From: Chitinophagaceae bacterium
Lineage (GTDB): Bacteria; Bacteroidota; Bacteroidia; Chitinophagales; Chitinophagaceae
Assembly: GCA_016787135.1 (NCBI GenBank)
Contig: JAEUVK010000080.1
Coordinates: 1 to 49,105, forward strand
Length of the DNA stretch: 49,105 nucleotides
Direction: 5' to 3'
Part shown: piece after piece, positions 7,155-16,126 of the stretch
How positions within the stretch are numbered: position 1 is the first letter of the stretch
Layout: every line of letters begins with the position of its first letter
Notes under the pieces: model-generated
Told to the model about the DNA's origin: nothing
Databases searched by the model: none
The model's input: only the letters and a program-made list of their open reading frames with translations
Made by a program: the position numbers and the translations under genes

Positions 7155-10100
7155 TTAGCCTTTTTTTGAAACAATCACTTTTAGCAAAACATCGTTAATA
7201 TATATCTCAGTTCCACCGGGTAAATCGGATACTATTTCAAGCTTATCGGCCAGAATTTCGGCGCAAATATAGTCTTTAAACTGAGCTAAAGAATTTTTCA
7301 TTCCATTGGCGGCAGCTACTGTTACATCTATCCTGTCTGTCAGTTCAAAGCCCTGGTCTTTACGTATTTTTTGTATCCTGTTCACGAACTCGCGGGCATT
7401 TCCTTCGGCCTCCAGATCGGGCGTCACTGTTACATCCAGCGCCACTGTCAGGCTTCCTTTATTGGCTACTGTCCATCCCGGGATATCCTCACTGCTTATT
7501 TCTACCTCGGTAATCTGCAACATTACGGGTTCGCCATCAATTGACAAACAATATTGACCCTCTTTTTCCAGTTTCGCAATGTCTTCCTGGCCGAATTGTG
7601 CCAAAGCTGTGGATACTGCTTTCATCTTCGGACCGAGTTTTTTACCCAATGCAACAAAGTTCGGTTTGATCTTCTTCCTGATAAATGTATTATCAGGGTT
7701 CAGGTATTCGATCTCCTTTACATTTACTTCTGCTTTGACCAGGTCTTCCACTTTTACCAATTGCTCCTTCATCGAAGGATTCAACACAGGTATCAGTACC
7801 TTCTGCAATGGCTGGCGCACTTTTATATTTACTTTCTTCCTTAACGAAAGGATCAATGAAGAGGCGTCCTGGGCCAGTTGCATTCTTTCTTCCAGGAGTT
7901 CATCAATCGCCGATCCGTCGGCAACCGGGAAATCAGCATGATGAACTGATCCGGCTTTAAAGCGGTTGGTGACAGCTTCCAGGTTTTGGAAAACAGCATC
8001 GCTGAAGAAAGGCGATATTGGCGCAATAAGTCTTACTACTGTTTCGAGACATTCATACAATGTCTGGTAAGCGCAGATCTTATCCTGTTCATATTCTCCT
8101 TTCCAGAACCGGCGCCTGCATAATCTGACATACCAGTTGCTTAAATGTTCATCCACAAAATCCTCGATCAAACGGCCAGCTTGTGTCGGCTCATAATCAT
8201 CCATGTATTCATTTACCCTCTTCACCAAAGTATTTAATGAAGAAAGTATCCAGCGGTCGATCTCCGGTCTGTCTTTTACAGGAACATATTGCTCTCCGAA
8301 GGCAAAACCATCTACATTGGCATACAGGGCGAAGAACTGGTAAGTATTGTATAATGTACCAAAGAACTTTCGCTGCACTTCTTTGATGCCTTCCAGGTCA
8401 AACTTCATGTTTTCCCATGGCGAAGCATTGGTGACGAGATACCAGCGGGTAGCATCAGCTCCGAATGTTTCAATAGTTTTGAACGGGTCCACCACATTAC
8501 CGAGGCGCTTACTCATCTTGTTACCATTCTTATCCAGTACCAGTCCGTTCGATACACAGGTTTTATAGGCCACGCTGTCAAACAGCATGGCTGCAATAGC
8601 ATGAAGCGTATAGAACCACCCTCTTGTCTGGTCAACACCTTCAGCAATAAAATCGGCCGGGAATGATTGTTTGAAAGTTTCTTTATTCTCAAAAGGAAAA
8701 TGCCATTGGGCATAAGGCATAGCGCCGGAATCAAACCACACGTCGATCAGATCAGAAACACGCTTCATCGGTTTACCTGATTTGCTTACGAGTGTGATCT
8801 CGTCAACATACGGTTTGTGTAAATCCAGATTGTCAGTTGTGAGTCGTGAGTTGTGAGTACCCAAGGTTTCATCCGCCTTTTTTGCACCCGCTCTTAACTC
8901 TTCGATACTTCCAATACAAACTTCTTCTTCGCCATCTTCTGTTCTCCAGACCGGCAGTGGTGTTCCCCAGAAACGGCTGCGGCTTAAATTCCAGTCCACC
9001 ATATTCTCCAACCAGTTGCCGAATCTTCCTTCACCAGTTGATTTCGGTTTCCAGTTAATGGTCCTGTTTAATTCAACCATTCTGTCCTTTACCGCCGTGG
9101 TCTTAATGAACCATGCATCCAAAGGGTAATACAAAACAGGTTTATCTGTTCTCCAGCAATGCGGGTAGCTGTGCTCGTATTTCTCTACTTTAAAAGCCCT
9201 GTTCTCTTTTTTCAGTTTCACCGCTATGTCCACATTCACGTCAACATAGTTCGGGTCGTCCTTATAATTTTTTACATACCGGTTGCTGAACTCGCCCAAT
9301 CCATCAACAAATTTCCCCTGTTTGTCCACCATCGTCAATATGCCGATGTTATACTTCTTCCCAACTTTAAAGTCATCGGCCCCAAATGCAGGAGCTGTAT
9401 GCACGATACCTGTACCATCCTCTGTTGTTACAAATGTATCAACCAATACACGGAACGGATCACCACCGGCATGGACAGGACTATTGGCTTCATAAGGAAG
9501 CAACTGTTCATACCTGCATTCTTCTATCTGCGAACCTTTGAACTCAGTTACTATCTTCCAGGGGAGGATCTTTGTTTCTTCATTATACCCATCAAAGTCT
9601 CCCTCCTTTCCTTCTTCTTTAAAATATTTACCCAGCAATGCTTTTGCCAATACAACATTTACCGGTAAATGAGTGTAAGGATTGAACGTTTTTACCAGTA
9701 CATAGTCAATATTCGCTCCTACCGTCAATCCAAGATTGGAAGGAAGCGTCCAGGGGGTGGTCGTCCATGCCAAAAAGAAAACTTCATCCCCATGTACGGC
9801 ATCGTGTAAGAATTTACTTTTACCATCCTGCACCGCACGGAACATCGCCACCGCACTTGTATCTTTTACATCTTTATACGTTCCCGGCTGGTTCAGTTCA
9901 TGTGAACTCAACCCCGTTCCTGCAGCCGGAGAATAAGGCTGGATGCTGACACTTTCGTACAACAATCCCTTTTTATACAACTCACTCAGCAGCCACCATA
10001 GTGTTTCAATGTATTCATTCTTAAAAGTGATATAAGGATCATTGAGGTCAACCCAATAACCCATCTTACGGGTAATATCATCCCACTTGTCCTTATATCT

Positions 10101-10481
10101 CAATACCGCTTCGCGGCATTTCTGGTTATACTCTTCTACGGAAATTTTTTTACCAATATCTTCTTTGGTGATGCCTAATTCTTTTTCCACCCCCAGTTCG
10201 ATCGGCAATCCATGTGTATCCCACCCTCCTTTTCTCTTCACCTGGAAACCTTTCATGGTCTTGTAGCGGCAGACCAGGTCTTTTAAAGTACGGGATATAA
10301 CATGGTGAATGCCCGGCATACCATTGGCACTGGGCGGTCCTTCATAGAACACGAAATGCTTTGCTCCTTCACGCAAAGACACGCTTTTTTCAAACGCCTG
10401 TTTTTCAGACCATTTGGCCAGAACTTCTTGTTCTATTGCCGGTAAATTCAACCCGGAAAATTCCCTGTATTTAGCTGCCAT
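7155..10481 (-). CDS. ileS: Isoleucyl-tRNA synthetase
   Basis: A class I aminoacyl-tRNA synthetase that charges tRNA-Ile and edits valine. At 1108 residues it has the length of the long IleS type. The HIGH motif appears as PGIHH (residues 56-60), the WxTTPWTLPSN editing-domain motif lies near residue 240, and KMSKRLGN lies near 654. The anticodon-binding region follows (WYVRLCRRRFW). Residues 542-551 (within LGTHNSRLTTDNL) are encoded by a tandem array of a degenerate 7-bp repeat, an unusual insertion in a variable loop before the DLHKPYVD motif. A perfect TACCTTTG -7 element lies upstream. The DksA-like gene follows after 4 bases. Confidence 0.97.
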   Translation of the reverse strand: MAAKYREFSGLNLPAIEQEVLAKWSEKQAFEKSVSLREGAKHFVFYEGPPSANGMPGIHHVISRTLKDLVCRYKTMKGFQVKRKGGWDTHGLPIELGVEKELGITKEDIGKKISVEEYNQKCREAVLRYKDKWDDITRKMGYWVDLNDPYITFKNEYIETLWWLLSELYKKGLLYESVSIQPYSPAAGTGLSSHELNQPGTYKDVKDTSAVAMFRAVQDGKSKFLHDAVHGDEVFFLAWTTTPWTLPSNLGLTVGANIDYVLVKTFNPYTHLPVNVVLAKALLGKYFKEEGKEGDFDGYNEETKILPWKIVTEFKGSQIEECRYEQLLPYEANSPVHAGGDPFRVLVDTFVTTEDGTGIVHTAPAFGADDFKVGKKYNIGILTMVDKQGKFVDGLGEFSNRYVKNYKDDPNYVDVNVDIAVKLKKENRAFKVEKYEHSYPHCWRTDKPVLYYPLDAWFIKTTAVKDRMVELNRTINWKPKSTGEGRFGNWLENMVDWNLSRSRFWGTPLPVWRTEDGEEEVCIGSIEELRAGAKKADETLGTHNSRLTTDNLDLHKPYVDEITLVSKSGKPMKRVSDLIDVWFDSGAMPYAQWHFPFENKETFKQSFPADFIAEGVDQTRGWFYTLHAIAAMLFDSVAYKTCVSNGLVLDKNGNKMSKRLGNVVDPFKTIETFGADATRWYLVTNASPWENMKFDLEGIKEVQRKFFGTLYNTYQFFALYANVDGFAFGEQYVPVKDRPEIDRWILSSLNTLVKRVNEYMDDYEPTQAGRLIEDFVDEHLSNWYVRLCRRRFWKGEYEQDKICAYQTLYECLETVVRLIAPISPFFSDAVFQNLEAVTNRFKAGSVHHADFPVADGSAIDELLEERMQLAQDASSLILSLRKKVNIKVRQPLQKVLIPVLNPSMKEQLVKVEDLVKAEVNVKEIEYLNPDNTFIRKKIKPNFVALGKKLGPKMKAVSTALAQFGQEDIAKLEKEGQYCLSIDGEPVMLQITEVEISSEDIPGWTVANKGSLTVALDVTVTPDLEAEGNAREFVNRIQKIRKDQGFELTDRIDVTVAAANGMKNSLAQFKDYICAEILADKLEIVSDLPGGTEIYINDVLLKVIVSKKG
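8830..8857. repeat. Four tandem degenerate heptamers inside ileS
   Basis: Plus-strand units are TTGTCAG, TTGTGAG, TCGTGAG and TTGTGAG, each 7 bp and contiguous. On the coding strand they read in all three frames and yield roughly ten residues of ileS without breaking the frame. A second array of a different but similarly built heptamer lies at 21784-21818. Confidence 0.85.
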
Positions 10482-10511
10482 AACCCTTTTCCTGTCTCAT
10501 TTTTAAGGGGG

Positions 10512-10541
10512 CAAAGGTACGGGAAAACAGGGCCATGCAAA
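10512..10541 (-). promoter_or_regulatory. Probable ileS promoter
   Basis: On the minus strand TACCTTTG (10512-10519 in plus coordinates) matches TAnnTTTG exactly. TTTG (10538-10541) lies 18 bases upstream, one short of the usual spacing. The -7 element is 30 bases before the ATG. Confidence 0.6.
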
Positions 10542-10580
10542 AGGAAAGAAAGGAAGAATTAAAGTGTTTGTGAGCCGGTC

Positions 10581-11204
10581 TTACTGCATTTTCTTACTGC
10601 GGATCCTGCTCATTGTTTCTATGGTCATACCGAGATAAGAAGCAATATACTTCAATGGTATCCGGTTGGCCAGGCCACCTTTGGTATCCAGAAAATGACG
10701 ATACCTTTTGGTAGCATTGGGGATGCGGCAGATAAAGGCCCTTTCTTCAGCGTCTTTATAATACTGTTCAAGGAGTTTACGCCCTACTACATTCATTTCA
10801 ATGAAATTATCGTACAAATATTGCAAGGCTGCAAAATCCGCCACTACCAGGTCGCAATCTTCGATCGCCTGTATGTATTCCAGCGAAGGTTCCATTAAAT
10901 TCAGCCCGCGGATGGAGGTGACCATTTCATTCTCCGCGGTAATCCAGGTGGTCACTTCCTTTGGCCCGTCTTTGATATACCCCCTGATGACCCCGCTACG
11001 GATAAAATAAAGATGCTGGCATACTTCCCCGGCTTTTAGCAGAAAGGTTCCCTTAGAAACCCTTTTGGGGTATGAATGCTGACTGATATACCTGACCGCT
11101 TCTTCCCTTATAGGATAGATCTGCCTGACAAAACTGGCCAGGGGCGACTCCCCTCCGGTTTTATACCATATATCCTCTGTATTCTTTCTTGTTGTACTAT
11201 TCAT
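10581..11204 (-). CDS. Crp/Fnr-family transcriptional regulator
   Basis: A 207-residue one-component regulator. The cyclic-nucleotide-binding-like beta roll covers about residues 35-145 (GTFLLKAGEVCQHLYFIRSGVIRGY is the family hallmark) and a short helix-turn-helix ends the protein (IPLKYIASYLGMTIETMSRIRSK). There is no Cys cluster for an Fe-S centre, so it is not a true Fnr. The ligand is unknown. Start placed at the ATG at 11204 (MNSTTRKN); the longer frame to 11225 begins beside the terminator at 11233-11258. It lies downstream of the haem operon on the same strand but is separated by that terminator. Confidence 0.85.
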   Translation of the reverse strand: MNSTTRKNTEDIWYKTGGESPLASFVRQIYPIREEAVRYISQHSYPKRVSKGTFLLKAGEVCQHLYFIRSGVIRGYIKDGPKEVTTWITAENEMVTSIRGLNLMEPSLEYIQAIEDCDLVVADFAALQYLYDNFIEMNVVGRKLLEQYYKDAEERAFICRIPNATKRYRHFLDTKGGLANRIPLKYIASYLGMTIETMSRIRSKKMQ

Positions 11205-11232
11205 CAACCATAAAAATATTATCAAAAGATAA

Positions 11233-11258
11233 AAAAACCTCTCTTTTGAGAGGTTTTT
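11233..11258 (-). terminator. Intrinsic terminator after the DUF6607 gene
   Basis: AAAAACCTCTC (11233-11243) and GAGAGGTTTTT (11248-11258) form a perfect 11-bp stem with a TTTT loop. The minus-strand reading ends in a long T run. It lies 50 bases past the DUF6607 stop. Confidence 0.85.
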
Positions 11259-11276
11259 GTGCAGAAGTAATGGAAA

Positions 11277-11294
11277 ATACCCACCAGTGGGTAT
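11277..11294. other. Perfect 18-bp dyad in the 3' region of the DUF6607 gene
   Basis: ATACCCAC, a CA centre, then GTGGGTAT. On the minus strand it folds as a 7-bp stem with a four-base loop followed by TTTTCC, giving a second terminator-like hairpin just before the main one; a protein-binding dyad is the alternative. Confidence 0.55.
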
Positions 11295-11307
11295 CGGCAG
11301 GCACGGT

Positions 11308-12219
11308 TTACTTTATCAGGAAAACAGCAATGATTTTATTGATCTGTGCCTCTGTTTCTGTTGGTTTGATCTTTCCGGCAGTAAAGTCTTTTGCCAGTTC
11401 CATCAGGTACTCATGCAGCATCCTGCCTTCAACCTTATTGTGCAGTTGTATGGAGTTGTGAGTATTGAGATAACCGGCCCAGGCCTTTCTGACAGCCGCC
11501 CAATAGTCCCTGGTCTTTTCCCAATACTCGTTGGCTGCAGCGCATTCTTTATCGTTCAGCCTTTTATAACTATTGATCCCTTTTTCTTCGACCAGCAACT
11601 GATCAACTCCATTTCTACGAATGATCTTTTGATTGTCCTGCTCATGTATATAGCCACTGTCTGTTAAGTTTAAGCGGTTCGTACGCTTCAAAATATTATA
11701 ATCATTGCGAACTGAATATTCCCTTCTCGGAAGCGGAGCATCCGCCGTGCTTTGCCAGATGATCTTTCCATCGAGGCTCACGAACTGGCTGTAGCCCTGG
11801 TAACGGGGCTCATCGCTTACTTCCCATACGGTTTGTGTCCACTTGCCTTTTACTTGTTCAGCCGGAATAACTTCTTTGACCCATTTCCTGTCCCCCGTAT
11901 ATTTCCAGATCACCGGGTTTTCATAGGTCCATTCTTCCCGCCAGTGTTTTACCACTACTGTTGGCGAAACCACCAGCAAATGCTGAATGACGATTTTTCT
12001 ATCGGTTACTTCAATGGGTAATGCCAGCTCTGCAGTTCCGCCTGTTTCTTCCCTGTCATGATATTTATATGCCGGGTCAGGAGAAAAGGTTTCTGCATAT
12101 TTGAAATTGACTTCAAAACACCCGCACAACTTATCGATGACCTCTTTGTCTTTCGATGCCTGGGCATTCATAATTATGCAGGCACCAATTGTTGTGATCA
12201 GTGACAGAATTTTTTTCAT
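11308..12219 (-). CDS. DUF6607 family exported protein
   Basis: A 303-residue protein with a signal peptide (MKKILSLITTIGACIIMNAQA). It shows the marks I associate with DUF6607: LCGCFEVNFKYAETFSPD near the mature N-terminus, QHLLVVS, KHWREEWTYENP, and PLPRREYSVRNDYNIL in the middle. The biochemical role is unknown. It is the last gene after a TonB receptor and HmuY on the same strand, which suggests a role in haem or iron acquisition by association. A hairpin terminator separates it from hmuY, so it may also have its own promoter. Family name is from memory of conserved motifs. Confidence 0.75.
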   Translation of the reverse strand: MKKILSLITTIGACIIMNAQASKDKEVIDKLCGCFEVNFKYAETFSPDPAYKYHDREETGGTAELALPIEVTDRKIVIQHLLVVSPTVVVKHWREEWTYENPVIWKYTGDRKWVKEVIPAEQVKGKWTQTVWEVSDEPRYQGYSQFVSLDGKIIWQSTADAPLPRREYSVRNDYNILKRTNRLNLTDSGYIHEQDNQKIIRRNGVDQLLVEEKGINSYKRLNDKECAAANEYWEKTRDYWAAVRKAWAGYLNTHNSIQLHNKVEGRMLHEYLMELAKDFTAGKIKPTETEAQINKIIAVFLIK

Positions 12220-12304
12220 GTGGATCTATATTTTGCTGACAAAACAACGATCCGGGCATGACTGTGACCTTCGCAAAAAGAAAAACCGGTTTACGGGAAA
12301 AGAA

Positions 12305-12332
12305 AAAAGGTTGCTCTTGTGAACAACCTTTT
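12305..12332 (-). terminator. Terminator after the HmuY gene
   Basis: AAAAGGTTG (12305-12313) pairs with CAACCTTTT (12324-12332), with further TC/GA pairs inside the loop. The minus-strand reading ends in TTTTTTC. It lies 21 bases past the HmuY stop and before the DUF6607 gene. Confidence 0.75.
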
Positions 12333-12353
12333 CAACTATGATTAAAAACTATT

Positions 12354-13754
12354 TTACCCTTTCCTCACCAGTACAGATTCAAAGGCAGGATATCCTCTCT
12401 CCCCGTTTTGAGTCAGGGCAGTAAACCGAACCTTATAGTAATTGTTGTCGCCATCTTTGATGATGTAATAACGGTCGGCCCTTACAGCAGGCTGCGTGGT
12501 AGGCCCGCCCCCTGAACGCCAGTCGGAACCAATTGTAGCCTGTAATGAAGAAAAGGTCAGCCCGTTAAGATCAGCTTCAGAAAAATCAGCAAAAGCTTTG
12601 GTAGTTGTCATCACCTTTACCACCTGCACATTCCTGTTTTGTATAATAATATCCTGGAAAAGGTAAGGTACTTCGCCGGTACCAAAATTGGTGACATTTG
12701 AAAAATAGGTCCATGCCAGGTCCCATTTCTTTTTCTCCGGCTCTATGTTCACAGCGCCATTATCAAATGAAATATACTTGAAAAAATAAGCTTCATCTTT
12801 TGCAATACTGATCTGCTGGAAAGTGGTAGCTGCGATGTCTGCGTATTGCAGGGTGTAGCCGCCGGATGCATTTCGAATGACCCTTATCTTTTTCCATCCC
12901 CGTGCAGGAGCCGGGCTTCCCGGACCATTTCCGCGGTTCACGATATATACTTTGTTATCGGCATCTGCGGCGCTGATCGCAGCAATAGCAGTCCTTGTCA
13001 GGTCGCCATTGGGATAATCTATATAAGGTAATGAAATGGTAGTGGGTGCAAATTGGTTAAAGGCTACTTCCGAAGAAAAACCAACTGTATCTGCAGCGGT
13101 CACTTGTGTAAGGTCATTCTTGCCGACCTGTTTGGCCATCATTGCTGATGAAGAATTGAGTATTACCCGAAAATCATCAGCGCCGGTATAAAAACCGAGG
13201 TCCCAGTTATTGCGGTTAACGGCAGTTTGCCTGTTTGCGCTCAGGTCAATGAACACTTTGTTAGGGAATAAAACGCCGCCGCCGTTAACAGTAAGACCTG
13301 CATTGGTAGCCACCAGCTCCGCAAAATCCAGGGTAAATTGTTTGGTAAGCCCGATATAAACCGGCGCTCCGGAACTAAAAATATCAAAAACGATCTTTTC
13401 ATCGCCATCGAACAGAACGCCGCTGTTTTTATTTACCGTGAAAGATGTCTCGTTAGAACCGGATGGAATGGTCACTGTCAGTTTACCAGCAGCCGCGGCC
13501 GGGGTAGTCGTGTAATCCGTTCCATATATCACATCCAGTTCGGAAAGATTGACCGTAACGGGTATATCCCTGTCCGCAGGCCTTGAAAGGATCAGTCTTA
13601 CATTGATAGAGTTTTCAGAAGCAGTGATACCCTGTGCGGCAGTTTCAAACACGACGAGGTTGTCGGCAGCTACGGCATCTCTTTTACGGCATCCCGTCGC
13701 CAGTGACATTGCGGCCAGCGCTACGACTGAGAAGTATATTAATTTCTGTTTCAT
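12354..13754 (-). CDS. HmuY-family haem-binding lipoprotein
   Basis: A 466-residue lipoprotein with a clear lipobox (LATGC, C22). Residues about 30-135 form a Calx-beta-like segment (SINVRLILSRPADRDIPVTV, DGDEKIVFDIFS). From about 150 the HmuY pattern begins: FIDLSANRQTAVNRNNWDLGFYTG, then a second WDLAWTYFSNVTNF repeat and a C-terminal YYKVRFTALTQNG strand. HmuY proteins take haem from host or environmental haemoproteins and hand it to a TonB receptor. The receptor gene lies directly upstream, 41 bases away. The extra N-terminal domain makes this longer than P. gingivalis HmuY, and I cannot identify the haem ligands by eye. Confidence 0.8.
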   Translation of the reverse strand: MKQKLIYFSVVALAAMSLATGCRKRDAVAADNLVVFETAAQGITASENSINVRLILSRPADRDIPVTVNLSELDVIYGTDYTTTPAAAAGKLTVTIPSGSNETSFTVNKNSGVLFDGDEKIVFDIFSSGAPVYIGLTKQFTLDFAELVATNAGLTVNGGGVLFPNKVFIDLSANRQTAVNRNNWDLGFYTGADDFRVILNSSSAMMAKQVGKNDLTQVTAADTVGFSSEVAFNQFAPTTISLPYIDYPNGDLTRTAIAAISAADADNKVYIVNRGNGPGSPAPARGWKKIRVIRNASGGYTLQYADIAATTFQQISIAKDEAYFFKYISFDNGAVNIEPEKKKWDLAWTYFSNVTNFGTGEVPYLFQDIIIQNRNVQVVKVMTTTKAFADFSEADLNGLTFSSLQATIGSDWRSGGGPTTQPAVRADRYYIIKDGDNNYYKVRFTALTQNGERGYPAFESVLVRKG

Positions 13755-13795
13755 TGTCTGGTATATTTGATCGTGTGATTGATTAAATTGATAAA

Positions 13796-15832
13796 TTATT
13801 TGCTGTTCCAGTTAAAGATCAGCGAAGCGAAGTAAGAGCGGCCGGTAGCTACATTCAACCCGCCATTAGAATGTATTCCTCCTGAAACAAAACTGCTGTT
13901 GATACGATCCACATCAAATAAGTTGCGCACACCGGCATTAAAAGCCAAATAAGAAAACAGCTTTTTATTCAGCGTAAGATCAGCCATATGATAGCCATCC
14001 TGTTCAGATAACACTACGTCAGTTCCGCTCATCACATAGCGTGGACGTTTCCCGGTGAATTTGTAAAACAGGTTAAGATCAAGACCGATACGGGTAAATG
14101 AATAACTCACCAATGCATTGGCCTCAGCCGACCATACCTGCAGTGGCAAATCCTTATCATTTTCATATAGGTCATTATTAAAACCGGCATAAGCAGCACC
14201 GGCAGAAATGCTCCATCGATTATGCTTGATACCAGCAGTCAGGTTGACGCCTGATGTTTTGCTGCTGTAAAGGTTATACAGTCTGGCATCATTGGTTCCT
14301 TGCTCATACACATAGTCGATCAGGTTTTTGACATCATTGTAATATCCGCCTGCCTGCACGGTCCATATAAAATTGTTCTCCGTCTTCTTTCTAAGGTTCA
14401 CTGTACCAGTGAAACTATTAGAAGTCTCTGCTTTCAGATCAGGGTTACCCTGCACGTTGTGATTGGCGTCCACAAAATCAAAATACAGTTCACGCAATGA
14501 GGGCGAACGGAAACCACGGGCATAAGACAACCGGAGGTCAATATCTTTCGTGATCACGAATTTTGTATTAACAGAGGGGATCACCGGCGGCGCATCATAC
14601 ACAGAGTTTTTAATGAACCGGAGACCAGGGCGGATATTGATCTTTGATGATGGTGTGATCTCTGAAGTAATAAAGAATGCATAGTCGTTCACCCTGTTTG
14701 AACCGCTTTTCAGTCTCTCTCCCTTTCCTTTATCTATATTGATATCTACTCCCGGCTGGAAACTGAACGCATCAGATAACTTATATAAACCCGTTCCGCG
14801 GAAAGTAAACCCGGTAAAATCAACTACCGACTGGCGGCCCTCACCCGCATCTAAATTCACCGTGCCTGTTTTCTTACTTACGGTAGTGGAGAAAACCTGG
14901 CGGCTGTAATCGGAATAAGACGACTGGACCTGGAAGGATAGGCGATTGCTGGCAAAATAAGAACCTTGCAACTGGTGCATCACTCTTTGTGAAAGATACT
15001 CCTGGTCATACGCTAATGTATCGCCGGAAAAGCGATCGGCAAACGGAGAGAAGTTGGCCGGGTTGGTGATCACTTCATCCAATCCGTCAATACGGTAACG
15101 AAGATTGAGCTTTCCATTCGTATAGCCGATAAAACCATTGGCGAGGCGCTGGTCTTTTTTATGCCATACAAGCTCCCTGCCGATAGCAGTATCTTTCCAC
15201 CCGCCAAAATAGTTATGAGCAAATGAGCCTCCCGCTTCCCAGTTCTTTTGCCTCCAGCTTAGTCCCACTTGTTGATTATGGATACCTTGTTTGATACCAT
15301 ACTCGCTTCCTACAGATTCTTCATGAAGCCTTGCAGTAACAGATAGTTTTGAAGGCGCTGCTTTTTTTGTAATGATATTGATCACACCTGCCAATGCATC
15401 TGCCCCATAAATAACCGACATAGGCCCTTCCACGATCTCGATACGCTCAATAGAATTCACATCGATCTGGCTGATGTCAAATTCATTGTTCACCCCCTGG
15501 CGACCGGTAACGGGGAGGCCGTCAATGAGTATTTTCACATTTTGCCCGCTCAGGCCAAGCATGCTGATAGCAGATCCACCGGTGGCCAGGTCCTGCGAGA
15601 AACGCATATTCAGTTCATTTCTCAGAATATCCTGCAGGCGGGTAGCGCCTTGCTTAACTATCCTTTCTTTATTGATGACCCTGACCTGGTAAACAGAATT
15701 TTTTACGGACTGGGCTTTGTACTGGCCGGTAACGACCACTTCGCTTAATTCCTTTGCTTTAGTGGTGTCTTCCTGCGCTGCTCCGATAAATACTGACAGT
15801 ACGATGGCGATGGTGATAGAAATTTTTCTCAT
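13796..15832 (-). CDS. TonB-dependent receptor, probable haem receptor (HmuR-like)
   Basis: A 678-residue outer-membrane transporter. Signal peptide at residues 1-20 or so; plug domain begins at ELSEVVVTGQYKAQSVK, and ends with GADALAGVINIITKKA; the 22-strand barrel runs to the C-terminal YFASLIFNWN strand. FRSPSLRELYFDF followed by NPDLKAE resembles the FRAP/NPNL region of haem receptors. The pairing with a HmuY gene 41 bases downstream supports haem as substrate (inference). The ATG at 15832 (MRKISITIAIVLS) is preferred over an upstream TTG. No Fur-box-like dyad is evident upstream. Confidence 0.85.
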   Translation of the reverse strand: MRKISITIAIVLSVFIGAAQEDTTKAKELSEVVVTGQYKAQSVKNSVYQVRVINKERIVKQGATRLQDILRNELNMRFSQDLATGGSAISMLGLSGQNVKILIDGLPVTGRQGVNNEFDISQIDVNSIERIEIVEGPMSVIYGADALAGVINIITKKAAPSKLSVTARLHEESVGSEYGIKQGIHNQQVGLSWRQKNWEAGGSFAHNYFGGWKDTAIGRELVWHKKDQRLANGFIGYTNGKLNLRYRIDGLDEVITNPANFSPFADRFSGDTLAYDQEYLSQRVMHQLQGSYFASNRLSFQVQSSYSDYSRQVFSTTVSKKTGTVNLDAGEGRQSVVDFTGFTFRGTGLYKLSDAFSFQPGVDINIDKGKGERLKSGSNRVNDYAFFITSEITPSSKINIRPGLRFIKNSVYDAPPVIPSVNTKFVITKDIDLRLSYARGFRSPSLRELYFDFVDANHNVQGNPDLKAETSNSFTGTVNLRKKTENNFIWTVQAGGYYNDVKNLIDYVYEQGTNDARLYNLYSSKTSGVNLTAGIKHNRWSISAGAAYAGFNNDLYENDKDLPLQVWSAEANALVSYSFTRIGLDLNLFYKFTGKRPRYVMSGTDVVLSEQDGYHMADLTLNKKLFSYLAFNAGVRNLFDVDRINSSFVSGGIHSNGGLNVATGRSYFASLIFNWNSK

Positions 15833-16126
15833 AATTTTCAATTGCGGGACAAAGATTGTTCAGACATTGATCAGTTTTATCATGCAATTGTCAGGATAAG
15901 AGTCTTCGAAATTGTTTTACAAAAAAATGACAGCTTAGAAGTAGTCAATCATGAGTATCACTGACGAAGGTCATGTTGTTTATAAAAAATAAAAGATAGC
16001 AATATCCTCAATCGGCAATATGAATCCCTAACAGGCGTTGGCAGAATGATAGTATTACACCAAGGTCCCGGTTCTTATTACTTTGGCATGTATTGGTTTT
16101 ACGGTAATTTTATTCAAACGATCACC

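Noticed and set aside
6612..7198. Long plus-strand frames rich in Gly, Ala, Phe and Arg
   Set aside because: They are antisense to the Lys/Ala/Pro repeats of the DksA-like protein; repetitive composition keeps the opposite frames open.
15833..16126. Possible Fur or haem-responsive operator in the 294-base divergent region
   Set aside because: I see only scattered CAATTG hexamers and near-matches to -7 boxes, with no convincing dyad of Fur type.
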